Source: Otis tarda (Eukaryota; Chordata; Aves; Otidiformes; Otididae). From it: DNA of 64,000 nt. Position 1 is the stretch's first letter; each line of letters begins with the position of its first letter. The notes beneath the pieces are model-generated. The model was not told where the DNA came from and made no database searches. It was given only the letters and a program-made list of their open reading frames with translations. Below are positions 1-9,562 of this stretch, in pieces. The translations under genes and the position numbers were made by a program. The stretch is from the NCBI GenBank assembly GCA_026413225.1, contig CM048557.1, forward strand, positions 70,112,987 through 70,176,986, in the 5' to 3' direction.

Positions 1-21
1 TTTTGTTTTGTTTTTCCATAG

Positions 22-188
22 ATACAACACCAAATTACAATTCCATACGCAATGACTCCAGCAGAGTTTACACTCGTAGCGGCCGTCTGGTTAAACCACC
101 ATTAAGTTTCTGGTGTGGGCAACGTGAGTTTGTTGATCAGAAACTAAACGTTACTATAGAAGAAGGTGGAATAGATTATTTGAGCATG
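22..188 (+). CDS. MIS18BP1: MIS18BP1 exon with CENP-C-like motif
   Basis: The exon follows the acceptor tttttccatag and ends at ATG|gtaaga. It starts two bases into a codon and ends in phase 0. It encodes [18 protein letters not shown] followed by an acidic tail ending DYLSM. The R-S-x-R, P-P-L and F-W positions fit the CENP-C motif, which contacts the H2A-H2B acidic patch and the CENP-A tail. In non-mammalian vertebrates M18BP1 uses this motif to bind CENP-A nucleosomes; eutherian M18BP1 lacks it. Confidence 0.93.
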
Positions 189-3100
189 GTAAGATCCCTT
201 TGCAGATTGTTACTGAAGCGTATCCTAAATATAACGAATAAACCTGGCCAGGTTTCTAAGAGAGAGTAGAGCTCTTGTAAGTACCTGAAGAGGCAGGAAA
301 TCTTGGAAACATTACAAAAACATTTTAAAACAAACAAAAAATATTCTCAATCAGATCATTGTTGTCTGTAAAATGGGGATAATAGGGAATTACTTCTGGA
401 AAAAGAAGTGGTTTTCTGAAAGCCAAGTATATCGGACAGGAAGCGGCACCCAGGTACTGGTTTGGGTGGCAGAGGTTCCCAAGGAGAACGTTTTCTGTAG
501 CGCTATAATGCCACAGCGCGTGATCACCCACGGGGTGCCAGCGCTGCGGGTAAGCTTTGGTGTTCGTCTGAGCGGGTCTCGGTTCTCCCCTTCTGCGCAG
601 GGTTCCACGCTCAGCAGTATTTCCTCAGCTCTTGTATCCTCGCCTGCCCAGGTCACCCCAGTTTTGATTGAGGTGTGCTGTGCTTACTTATTGCGACGCT
701 TTAAGCAACTTTTGATAATATTCTGATAACAAATGAAGGACAGCAGCGTTCTTTGTGGTAGCTGTGAGCGGTTTTTATCTAAGATTAGCTGATGTTATGG
801 AACAGGGGGTTCACCGACGCTTGCCATCGGCTACAGCAGTGAAGATGTATGTCCAGTTAACACCAACTCAGGCAGTCCTAGGTCTTAAGACTTTAACTTG
901 TGTTTAAAGATATTTAAATTTAAAGGGAGTCTGGCTCAGTAGCTGTTGTGCATGCATTTGTCTGAACACCTCTCTTCATCAAATAGTATTTAGTAGATAC
1001 TGGGCAATGTAGGTGACATCGAAATCTACCCCTCCTGTAAACATCTGGCTTTTTCAGAGCTGGCGTCTGTAGGCTTGATATGTAATCTCTTGCAGAAGTT
1101 TAGATTAAATTGTTTTATTTTGAAGATGTTTAGTAGTGAAAAATCCCAAAGAAAAACCAATTTAATCTCTAAGAAGAATAAAAGAAAGGAAGTCATGAAG
1201 GCAACAGAAGAAACAGCAAAAAGCCAAAGTAAAGGTAATTTTTTTTTTTTTTTTTTTTTTTAAACTAGAATCTGTGGGATTATGAGTTGGGTGCTGGCAC
1301 AGTACGGTGATGTCCTGTTACTGCAAAGAAGTTCTTTACATCTTTCAGTGGTCGCTTGCTTCTCCTGTGAAGAATTATGAGTAGTATTAATGCCTAGTTT
1401 CCTAGTTCTACAGCTTCAAATATAAACTACTTCTGTAAATGACACGTACAGCAAAGGAGGTGTGGCGATCTCGGGAAGCTTCACCAGGTGCTGGTTTTAC
1501 TCGGTCGTGTTTGGTAAAGTTATGGGCATCCCTTGACAGCGGAAATGAGTTTATAGTTGTCTGTCAGGCAAATCTTTGGAGCTGGGTTGCAGATAACCTG
1601 TGCTACGTGTCTCTTCAATGGGAACAGGGCAGGCAGGACAGAGCGGGACGAAACATTCCCTGGCGTCACCAGTTTCTCTCTTAAGTGACATTTTGTTGTG
1701 TTTTGGAGGGAAGCAGTCTTTAATTTGTATCCCAACGTGACCATTCAACAGAAGATCTTGTCCTGAACTCTAGTGTTCTGTTAAGGTGGGGAGAGGCTTC
1801 TGCGGAGCGTGGGGAGCTGCGTGCTGGAGGTGTGCTGCCAGGCTGCAGGCTGTCCCCACGGAGCGTGGGATGCGTCGCGTCCCGCAGCAGGCTAGTCTTT
1901 GCTGGGCTGAGAACAGTAATGATTCACATTACAATCTGCACTGTTATACTGACATCTTCTCTTTCAGGGACAAACAATGAAAAAGGAGGAAGTTCCAAAG
2001 GAGAAACCAAGTCTGCCAGAAGCAAGGATGCCAGGCGCTTCGTTTCAGATGAGGATGAAAGTGATCATGCAGAAATGAAAACGCAGCTTTCCGCTAAGCG
2101 GAATTCCTTAAATACTGAAGAACTAAACAAACACAACCATAATAGCAGAATCCCAGGAACGACAAGGAAAAAGAGAGGAACAGAATATGGAGAATTGACT
2201 GTGTATCGGCACACTTACAAGTACTCTTTAAGGTCAGCCAAACAGCTTCCAGACAAGCTTTTAACAGGAGAATCCTCAACCAAAGATGAGGAAGAGGAAT
2301 CCAGTGAAGATATCCCACTGTCTATCAAAAGGAAAAATCAACCTTTATTTAAAAAGGACACTCAAAACTCTAAATCTTCCTCTAACTGTAAAGGTTCACA
2401 GGATGATGCAAACAAGGTGTTCTGTGAACCAAGGGCAGTAAAACACCCCCCTGCCTCCCATAACGTGCTGCTGAGGCAAAGGGAGCCTGGATCCACTGAT
2501 GGCTTTGATTCACTTAAAGGAAAAACCCCTTCTAGTGAGTCTAGTGCTTCCCATCTGCCTGATAAGGCAGTGAGGACAAGAAGCAGAATCAATCCTCGGA
2601 GGTATTTCTGTGAATTTGACACTGAGTCTGAAAGCAGTGAAGAGGAATTGCCAGTAAAAGAAAAGAATTCCAAAGTATCTGATAAAAACCCAAATAGTAA
2701 AGTTTCTAATACTGCCAAGTCTTCAGCAGCAAAAGCAAGAGAACCTGAGAGAGAGAGGGTGCAGAAATGTCTAGAACTTTTCCCGAAGGCAGCTGATGGT
2801 TGGTCTGAAAAGGAATTGCAGAAGCTTTACAGGCAAGTGGTGGCCCTGTCTTCATGGGGCAAGGATTCCCTCAGACGCTGGGAGGGAAAGCATACTGAAG
2901 GGTTGGGTGGTCTGGATTTCTCAGATTCAATCTCTTTCACGTTATTTTAAAGGTTTCCTTTATGTTTCAATTCCCTCTTACAAAGTAAATTTTGTTAACA
3001 AATTTATAAAAAGTGAAATAAAGGAGAGAGCTGAGTATTTTCTGAAATAACTGTAGATGTGTGAGCGTACAGCAGCCCCTACCGCTGTCAGCAGTGTAGA

Positions 3101-6100
3101 GCGAGAGGAACGTTGATATTGAGCAAAATTTTAAGAATCTACTCCTCTACCTTTTATTTAAACACATACTTGATCTTGGTAAAAGTGATAAACATTCCGA
3201 TGAGTGAAGTTGAAAAACACAAATAGATAAATAATGGGGTAATTTTTTTCGTCTTTATGACTTAGACAGTAAGTCAGAGGTGGCATATTGTCTCCCCTCA
3301 TGGAATAAAACGTTAAACATGGCATGAATATGTATTTAAGCTTTGTAAAAGGGAGATTAATTGCAAGAAGGTTTAATTAATGCATTGTCCAATTACTGAA
3401 GCTACTGGGCAGTATTTAATACATGCATTAAGTAATGAAATGACCATGTTTGGGTTTGTTTCTTCTAGATTAGAAACCCGAAAAGGCATGACCTCACGTG
3501 TCGGGGGCAGCCTGCTGCAAATCAGGAAGAAATTTGTCTTGTAACGGAGCCGTTAGTGTAAATTGTTCACATAAATTTTCGGGTGTTTTAAAGGGTCTGA
3601 ACGAGACACCAGAGACAAGACTCTCCACACCCAAGTGTCCTTTCTTGGAAGGGCCGTTGGCCTGTGGGCATTTTACTTGGCAGTGTAAGGTTCTTCGGCA
3701 TGACGAGGGCTGTGGCTGCGTTCTCTCGGCAGGGCCATCGCTTCGTTTCCAAAGCACAAGAACGGCTTCTGGGTGGAGGTGGCCATGGCGGTGGGGTCTC
3801 GCTCTGCTGAGGAGTGCCATCAGAAGTATGTAGAAGAGCAACAGGCAAAAGGTTCCAAAACGCGTGCCAAGAAGACCACTGCTTCAGGAAAGCCAGAACA
3901 GAAAGGTACTGATTTCTTAGTTCTGGGTATTTGGTTGCCTTTAAATAATTTTAAATTCGGTATTTGTTACGTAATAAGAGATACAGACATAAACACGCAT
4001 CAGAGTCTGATAGTGAAGGTGATCTCTGAGACTTGCCGTGGCTGTGTAAGGCTCTGGAGCGAGCTTCCGATTCAGTTATAGTAGAGAAATTCTTTTTGAA
4101 AGCATAAATTGTGTAAGAACTCAAAAGATCACAAAGAAGCTCTAAAACATTTCTACGCAGGAGAGACTGGACTCTGTATCACCAGCGTTGATGTAGTTAG
4201 CAAGTTTGAAAACTATGCTACATAGCTGATGTCTTAGAACAATTAATATTGTGATTCACGTAGATAAGAAGGAGTCGGTTACGATAACTGCCAAAGCGGG
4301 AACCTTCAAAAGAAAGCAGCAGATGAGAGATTTCCTGGACCATCTGCCGAAGGACAACCATGATGATATTTTCACTGCGACGCCCTTTCAGCACAGGAGA
4401 GTAAAGGTAAACCTGGGAAAACAGCGGATATACGCGTACGCTTTTCTGGTTGGTATTTCAAGGGTGCGTTGCAAGTCGGCTGGTTCAGTTCCATCAATAA
4501 AATCTTGTGGGTTTGGGGGAAGAGGATTATTTCGCTGGCAGCGAGAACGTATGGAAGGTGGCTTCTGCAGCCAGGCGTTAGCGCTGACCGGGTCTGTAAA
4601 TCCAGCCTGTGGTGAGCGTGCCCCTTCCCCTCTGCGGGAGGGACGCCTGGGGCTGCGTGGCGCTGGTGGTGCCGCGATATTGCTGTCCTGGGCTGACCGT
4701 TGGGTCCTTCTGCTGTGGAGCTGGGCACTCTGAAGTCACGCTGGTACTCACAGGGTTTTCTCTCCTCTCAGCACATCTCGTGTTTAAAACCACTGACCCC
4801 TCGGCGCTGTCTGTGGGTGGGTTTCTCTTTGGGAGTGCTGCTCTCCTCTCGCCCTGGCCCTCGCCTGTTTAACTCCTCTCCTCTTTGTTGCCCGATTGCG
4901 CTGCAGGGCTGCCCGTTTCCTTAGCTGGGCTGGTTTTCCGCAGCCGAGGCAGGAGCAGCGCCCTCCCTCCCGCTGCCCCAGACGCACCCCGCAGCTGGAG
5001 AGCTTGGTAAACCTCCGCTCCGCTGCGGTGAGGCGCGCTACCTGTTAGTTACCACCGTGTTTTCATTTGTAAAGAGAGTGAGTGTTTGCCACTCATTTAT
5101 CAGAATTATTTATTTTTTCCCCCTGTAGAGAATTTTTGAGGTGTATTTCAGGATGCATCTCTTGCTACCTGACCAAGCTAGCTCTGCCTATTCAAACCAG
5201 CACCTTAGTCCCTGCAGGGACTCCAAACACTGCTCGTTTGTCTCTCGATGCGTTTGTTCGTTTGTGGGTTTTTTGGAGCAACAGTGCCTTTCCTGTTCTG
5301 GCAGGCGTCCAGAAGCACAATAATGCCATGGCTCCTTGGAAAGTCGGAGCCGGAGCAGTGGTAACTTCATTGCTTTCTGTAAGCTGCAGCGTGCTGTGGA
5401 GAAAGCCCTGTGACTGGTGTGAGCAGATTGGCTGTGAAAGAATTAGTGCCTCCGTGGTGCCCTGTTTTTGCAGAGGAATTCTCCAGGAGACTCCTCTTTT
5501 GGTAGAATACAATTTCAGCTAGTGATTCAAAAGGGTTCTCCTTCTCTCTTTTTTTCTGCAAATTCATTCTGCCTAGTTTGAGCTGTACAAGAGAAGCTCG
5601 CTGCCTTCTGTCATGTATGGTGAGAGGTACGCCTCCAGAGAGAAATTCTGTGTATTTAGGAGCCATGAGTGGATTCCCCTTCCACAACCCCTCCCTGAAC
5701 CCATGCAGACTCTTCACATCTGCAATTCCTTGTGCTAAGTTCCAGAGTCAAATGGCTTGCTGTGTGAAGAAGCGTAATCTTTTATTTGTTCTGAACTCGC
5801 ATCTGCTGACTTTGTCACGCTCTTCTCTTGGGGAAGGGACAGCGAACAACTGTCCTGCTCCCCGTTCACCCCTGATGCCAGTTTAGCTCTCCCCTGCCAG
5901 GACCTGCTGCGCTTTTGATCATCTGTGTTGCTCCTCTCTGAACCTTTCCAGTTCTCCCCTCTCTTCAAAATGAAAGGACTGGAAATTCACTGAGTAACCC
6001 TGAAATCCTCCTCCCAGGTAGTAATGGTCAGTTTTGAGCTTATAAAATTATTTTTTAAATGTGTAGTAGCAGCCAAAAAAGGCTAGCAAAATGTCGGGCA

Positions 6101-8245
6101 TCAATGGGAGGAGTATCAAGAGCGCGATCGCGGCATCATTTGGCTGCCGTGTTGAGTCCTTGCAGACCTGCATTCTGTGCACGTTGCTGGTTTCTGTGTC
6201 AGGAGGGACATAGTGGAGTCAAAAATGCAACTGAAGTCAGTGAGGGCATGGAGCAACCGCCTGCTGAGGAGGGAACAGAGTCTGGGACTCCTCCATTTGG
6301 GGAAGAGGGACCCAACCGTGGTTCAGAGTCGTGTCCTGTTGCTCCTGTGAGGCAGATCTGTGAGAAGCCTTTTCAGCAGACCTTTGTGAAAAAGGGCAGG
6401 TCACTGATTGCTCCGATGTGGCTTTGTAGTTGCCAATGTTCCGGGGAAGCCACGACGACGATGATGATGATGATGATGCCTCCTTTGCACTTGCGGACAA
6501 CCCGATCACACCTTCCTCAACTGTCTTCCCTCTGGTGAAAACCCCTCAGTGCGAGCATATCAGCCCTGGTATGCTGGTACCCATCAACAGGTAGGAACTC
6601 CTGCTGTCCCTCTGCCAACCCTTTCCTTTCTCATTTACTCCAAGATTGGTTTTTTTTGTCTTCTGAGAAAGATCACTCTTGGAACTGGGACACCAGTTCA
6701 CTTCCAGCCTTCAAGTGTGCCTAGGAAATCCTGCAGCCCTTGAGGGGTTTGTCGAGAAAAAGCTCTTTCCTTGGACAGTGTGAGCTACCCAACTAAGTGT
6801 GGGCAACAAACCCAGTGGCAATCGCATGTCCTGTTACTCTCGGAGAAGGCAGCGGCTGGGGCTTCAGCCTCAGCCAAGGTTTCTCTGCTCATTCGGAGTC
6901 TTAAACCTGTTAACCAGTTGCTTCAGGCTTTACTGGGACTGGAGTCACCTCGAAGCTTGCGGAGTAAGTGCCACTTTATCTAACGGCCAGGAAAGGAACA
7001 TCATCTGGGAAGATGATGGAGCTTTGCCCGATACTTGAGTTGAATTCTCTCATGTGATCTAACTGAACACCTCTGCGTGGTTATACGCCCAGAGCTGCTC
7101 TTAAGTGACCAACAACTGTTTTTAATGGCCGTGCTAATTTTCTTTCTGCATTAGAGCTGCACGCGTAATGCCTTTAACCGTATCCCGCGGATTCCGTAGG
7201 CGGCACGCTGGTGACGCTAACGTGCTCAATTACATCTGCAGGACCGATTACGACAGGCATGTGTTCAGAATGCAGAAGAAAACGCAGGGCAGCGGAGGCA
7301 CCTGGCACAACATCAAGAAGAAGGCGGTAATGCTGGTTTCCTTGAACGTTGCCTAGTTCCACCGTAACGGTGGGAAGTTTTGCTAAGCAGCAGACAGAGG
7401 AATCCTGGGATCACAGACTAGTTGTGCGTATTCCAGACAGACAACAGGAACTCTCCTCTGCTTCCTCCCAAACTTTGGGATTTTATTATCTGCTTCTCTT
7501 GAAGAAAAGTTCTTTTTTGTTAGAAAAGAGCTATTTATTGTCAGGGTTAAAAACATTGCTGCTTTTCAGGATGTGGAACTGCTTTTGAATTCTGGACCTT
7601 TAGGTCCATTGAGCTCCTGCTGTACACTTGTGTACGGCGGAAAGGAACCAGTGCTTCTCGCCTTGTATCAGACAGCCCCTGAACCTGTGTGCGTATTCCT
7701 TCAGTACCCTAGGTTGTGTAATTCTTCTGGCTTTTCCCTGAAAAGCTGAGATCCCAGAAGCAGAAACCTGGATTGTGCCCCCAGTTGAGTGAAAGCAGTG
7801 GTGGCAGGTGAAGGGTTTACGTTTTAGTGAAAATGTAGCCTAGCGAGAGGGCAAGGTAACTCCAGTGCCAGACGGAGCGGGTGCCAGTTCCCCCAGCTGT
7901 CCTGCGGCTCCGGTGCTGGGGGGCTGTCTGAGCAGAGCCTTTTTGTCCTTTGTCAGGCTGGAGGGGCGCTCGCTACGCCAGCGTCACGCAGAGCCAAGTT
8001 CAGTTTGGATAAGAGTGAGTACTCTTTGTTTCTCCTTCCTTTCAGCTCCTTCGCTTTCGCATCACCGCTGGCTTGTTGGGTATCCACAGTCTGTGTGTTT
8101 CAGTTTTTCTGCCGGGCACACACGCTAATCATCCCGTTTTGTTATTGCAGAAGTGAAACAGACCTCTGTTGTAGGGAAGCTCTTCATGGCTGAGGCAGCA
8201 GACTCATCTGAAGAAGAACAAGAGGATTCCTATTCTTCTGTTTAA
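22..8245 (+). CDS. MIS18BP1: MIS18BP1 (M18BP1/KNL2), 3' part: nine coding exons
   Basis: Mis18-binding protein 1 works with the Mis18 complex to license deposition of new CENP-A nucleosomes at centromeres after mitosis. Exons join as 22-188, 1096 (or 1126)-1234, 1968-2832, 3733-3905, 4264-4406, 6430-6590, 7242-7326, 7957-8014 and 8151-8245. Reading phases agree at every junction and give about 628 codons including the stop. Visible parts in order are a CENP-C-like motif, a long charged Ser/Glu/Lys-rich linker, the SANT/Myb domain, a Lys-rich stretch, an eight-Asp tract, the conserved [13 protein letters not shown] block and an acidic C-terminus. The N-terminal half, including the SANTA domain, lies left of the window. 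The gene converges on FANCM, as in mammals. Identification rests on the SANT sequence, the C-terminal block and this gene order. The exon structure is my reading of splice sites, not checked against transcripts. Confidence 0.95.
344..392 (+). repeat. MIR SINE relic (3' part)
   Basis: The stretch ctgtaaaatggggataatag, preceded by a degenerate 'tcagatcattgttgt', matches the conserved 3' body of MIR elements. Only this end is recognisable. It lies in the MIS18BP1 intron 189-1095, the rest of which shows nothing I can identify. Confidence 0.55.
1096..1234 (+). CDS. MIS18BP1: MIS18BP1 exon, basic linker
   Basis: The donor is AAAG|gtaatt, ending in phase 1, which joins the next exon as a Gly codon. 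Two acceptors are possible, both in frame: ctcttgcag before 1096 and ttttgaag before 1126. The first has the better consensus. The second gives a start ([10 protein letters not shown]) that fits better as a disordered linker after DYLSM. The encoded stretch is rich in Lys, Arg, Glu and Ser. No domain is seen. Confidence 0.8.
1235..1967 (+). other. MIS18BP1 intron with a poly(T) run at its donor
   Basis: A run of more than 20 T residues (about 1239-1260) starts three bases after the donor GTAA. U-rich tracts just inside a donor are a known context for TIA-1-assisted splicing. The run could also be simple replication slippage. Nothing else is recognised in this intron. Confidence 0.5.
1968..2832 (+). 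CDS. MIS18BP1: MIS18BP1 large exon: charged linker and first SANT helix
   Basis: The acceptor is cttctctttcag; the exon starts two bases into a codon. It encodes a long low-complexity linker with many Ser/Glu clusters ([27 protein letters not shown]), likely CK2-type phosphorylation sites and probably disordered. It ends with the first SANT helix, [12 protein letters not shown]. The exon ends TAC AG, followed by a GC donor (AG|gcaagt) instead of GT. Translating past that donor gives residues unlike any SANT domain. Confidence 0.92.
2833..3732 (+). other. GC-AG intron splitting the SANT domain
   Basis: The intron starts gcaagt and ends ctcggcag. Only this donor joins AG to the G of the next exon (Arg) and restores an unbroken SANT domain. 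The flanking AG|GCAAGT is the strong U1-pairing form typical of functional GC donors. The body is AT-rich with no recognised repeat. Confidence 0.85.
3733..3905 (+). CDS. MIS18BP1: MIS18BP1 exon: SANT/Myb core
   Basis: The exon encodes [20 protein letters not shown] then [12 protein letters not shown], the second and third SANT helices, followed by a Lys/Arg-rich tail. The acceptor is gttctctcggcag and the donor GAAAG|gtactg. It ends in phase 1. SANT domains of this type bind histone tails or DNA. Which partner this one uses cannot be seen from the sequence. Confidence 0.95.
4264..4406 (+). CDS. MIS18BP1: MIS18BP1 exon after the SANT domain
   Basis: The acceptor is gattcacgtag and the donor GTAAAG|gtaaac, ending in phase 0. 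The exon encodes a basic stretch ([20 protein letters not shown]) followed by [15 protein letters not shown]. An alternative in-frame donor (AGA|gtaaag at 4401) would drop two residues. The DIFTATP block is typical of this part of vertebrate MIS18BP1. Confidence 0.9.
4407..6429 (+). other. MIS18BP1 intron, GC-rich in its first part
   Basis: This 2.0-kb intron is unusually GC-rich between about 4600 and 5040. It contains an old CR1-like relic near 5690-5960. I found no further exon in it, and the flanking exons are both phase 0 and join cleanly. Confidence 0.6.
5690..5960 (-). repeat. Ancient CR1-like LINE 3' fragment
   Basis: On the + strand the wording (a 'tgctaagttccagagtc' block, then tgtgtgaagaagcg, then a block ending ctctctgaacctttccagtt) resembles the reverse complement of the end of a CR1-group LINE. 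It is strongly diverged, with no reading frame left. Orientation and limits are approximate. Confidence 0.45.
6430..6590 (+). CDS. MIS18BP1: MIS18BP1 exon with poly-Asp tract and conserved C-terminal block
   Basis: The acceptor is gctttgtag and the donor CAACAG|gtagga, starting in phase 0 and ending in phase 2. The exon encodes LPMFRGSH, eight Asp residues, a Ser/Pro-rich stretch, then [19 protein letters not shown]. The last block is the best conserved part of the protein's C-terminal region and confirms the gene. The Asp tract is built from two GAC and six GAT codons. Confidence 0.95.
7242..7326 (+). CDS. MIS18BP1: MIS18BP1 exon, C-terminal block
   Basis: The acceptor is tacatctgcag and the donor AAGGCG|gtaatg. 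The exon encodes [13 protein letters not shown] followed by a Gly/Ser turn and WHNIKKKA. It continues directly from the [13 protein letters not shown] block and matches the family there. Confidence 0.95.
7957..8014 (+). CDS. MIS18BP1: MIS18BP1 short penultimate exon
   Basis: This 58-base exon has acceptor tcctttgtcag and donor AAGA|gtgagt. It encodes [19 protein letters not shown], matching the TP-x-x-RR motif of the family's C-terminus. The phase (0 in, 1 out) fits both neighbours exactly. Confidence 0.88.
8151..8245 (+). CDS. MIS18BP1: MIS18BP1 last coding exon and stop
   Basis: The acceptor is gttattgcag. The exon encodes [20 protein letters not shown] and an acidic, Ser-rich end, then TAA at 8243-8245. 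The GKLF-then-acidic-tail pattern matches the family C-terminus. The 3' UTR follows to the AATAAA at 8633. Confidence 0.93.
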
Positions 8246-8632
8246 TGAACTTTGTGGATTTTAGGAGTTGTTGGGCACTTCTGTGACTCTCATATGAAGC
8301 AAAGGGACTTGGCCACCCCCCTGAGATCGTAAGAGTTCAGTTTGGAAACCTTGACCTGCTGTCTTTTTACGTGTTTTAACACCATTCCATGTTTGTCATT
8401 GTCCGTGTGTACACAGGGGCACTTTCTCACCCAGGCTTCTCCTTCCCCTGCCCTGTTTCTCCTGGAGCAGGGAGAAATGTACTTGGATACCAGTTACCGG
8501 CACATTTTGATTTAAGATAAAATTTCTTTTAAAGTATGGTTGTACAATACATTTATAATGGTGCATTTTGTAATTCATTAGAATGGCTTTTTAATTTCCT
8601 CTACTGAGAGTCTGAATTTTTACACTTAATGT

Positions 8633-8638
8633 AATAAA
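8633..8638 (+). terminator. MIS18BP1 polyadenylation signal
   Basis: AATAAA lies 388 bases after the stop codon, followed at about 25-35 bases by a GT-rich stretch (ttgtgtgacgctttgggg). Cleavage is expected near 8655. It is the only canonical signal between the stop and the FANCM 3' end. Confidence 0.8.
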
Positions 8639-8659
8639 AAAGGACAGCTGCTTTTAATT

Positions 8660-9310
8660 GTGTGACGCTTTGGGGGGGAGAAGCAGGATGCACAAGCTAC
8701 CCATCAGTCTTGTTTCAGTTACATTTTCATCCTCTCTTTGGTTTTTAAATATGCGTGAGTGGCTGGCACCAGCCCGGTACTGGTATTAGACCCCCCCAGC
8801 TCCTGTGGCAGCAGGGTTACTTCTGCATCAGCCTCTTCAGGAACACTCTCTGGAAAGGGATAGGAAGGAATAAAAATCCAACGTTCTTTTGCCGGGCAGC
8901 CACGGCGTGGCAGCAGCGCTGCAGCCCGGCCCCAGCAGCTGGGAGGCTTCACACGCAGCAACCCCTGCAGGGTGCTGGGCAGGAATAGGGAACCCTTGGC
9001 AAGGCTTTCTTCCCACCCCCGAGATCCGTGAGTACTATTCTTGCAGGAGGTAACTGTTCCCTCTGTCGCTACCTTTCTGCCTACGCCAGGTGTTCCTTTG
9101 CGCACCATTTCAGCCGTTCTGCTCGTTTGTAAAGGAGTTTTGGAATGATCATTCCCAGCACAACCCCCAGCCCTCGCTCTACGTGGCCGCGCCGTGCCGG
9201 TGGCTGCCAGGCAGCAGCAGCGGCGGCACTGCTCTGCGTGGTACAGCCAGGCAGACAGCCGCGGGGGCGTTAGGTGACAGACAGCGGTGCACGTGGCATG
9301 CCAAAAGCCC
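8660..9310. other. Gap between the convergent MIS18BP1 and FANCM 3' ends
   Basis: About 650 bases separate the expected cleavage sites. The sequence is GC-rich for this window and has a 210-codon open frame on the - strand (8719-9351) with no family resemblance. No repeat or RNA gene is recognised. Confidence 0.6.
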
Positions 9311-9327
9311 TGATGTGTTGGCAAGGA

Positions 9328-9333
9328 TTTATT
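9328..9333 (-). terminator. FANCM polyadenylation signal
   Basis: TTTATT on the + strand is AATAAA on the - strand, 82 bases after the FANCM stop codon. It implies a very short 3' UTR with cleavage near 9310. Confidence 0.7.
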
Positions 9334-9414
9334 TACATATTTTACAGTCATCCAAACTCAGTAAAGTGCAGTTAAAAGAGCTTAGGAGGCCAGAAATCAA
9401 AAGTTTCACTCCCC

Positions 9415-9562
9415 TCAGTTTTTAGCAGCTGTGTTGCTTCTCCCCTTCGCGCAGAGGTTCTCGGGCAGCATCTGCACGTCAAAACCATGGTGGAGGTAGC
9501 GGTAGATCTCCTCTGCCTTCTGCGCGCTGACCTGGGCGCCGGCGGCGATGTCCCGCGGGGAG
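9415..9562 (-). CDS. FANCM: FANCM last exon: HhH end and C-terminus
   Basis: On the - strand the acceptor is ctctaacag, then 49 codons to TGA at 9415-9417. It encodes [20 protein letters not shown] then [16 protein letters not shown], the second helix-hairpin-helix of the DNA-binding tail that pairs with FAAP24. It ends [10 protein letters not shown]. The upstream junction rebuilds Ser (AG|C). Confidence 0.96.

Noticed and set aside
8719-9351. 210-codon open frame on the - strand between the two genes
   Set aside because: No domain, poor composition (Cys/Arg/Thr-rich from GC bias), overlaps the FANCM 3' end and has no splice or start support.
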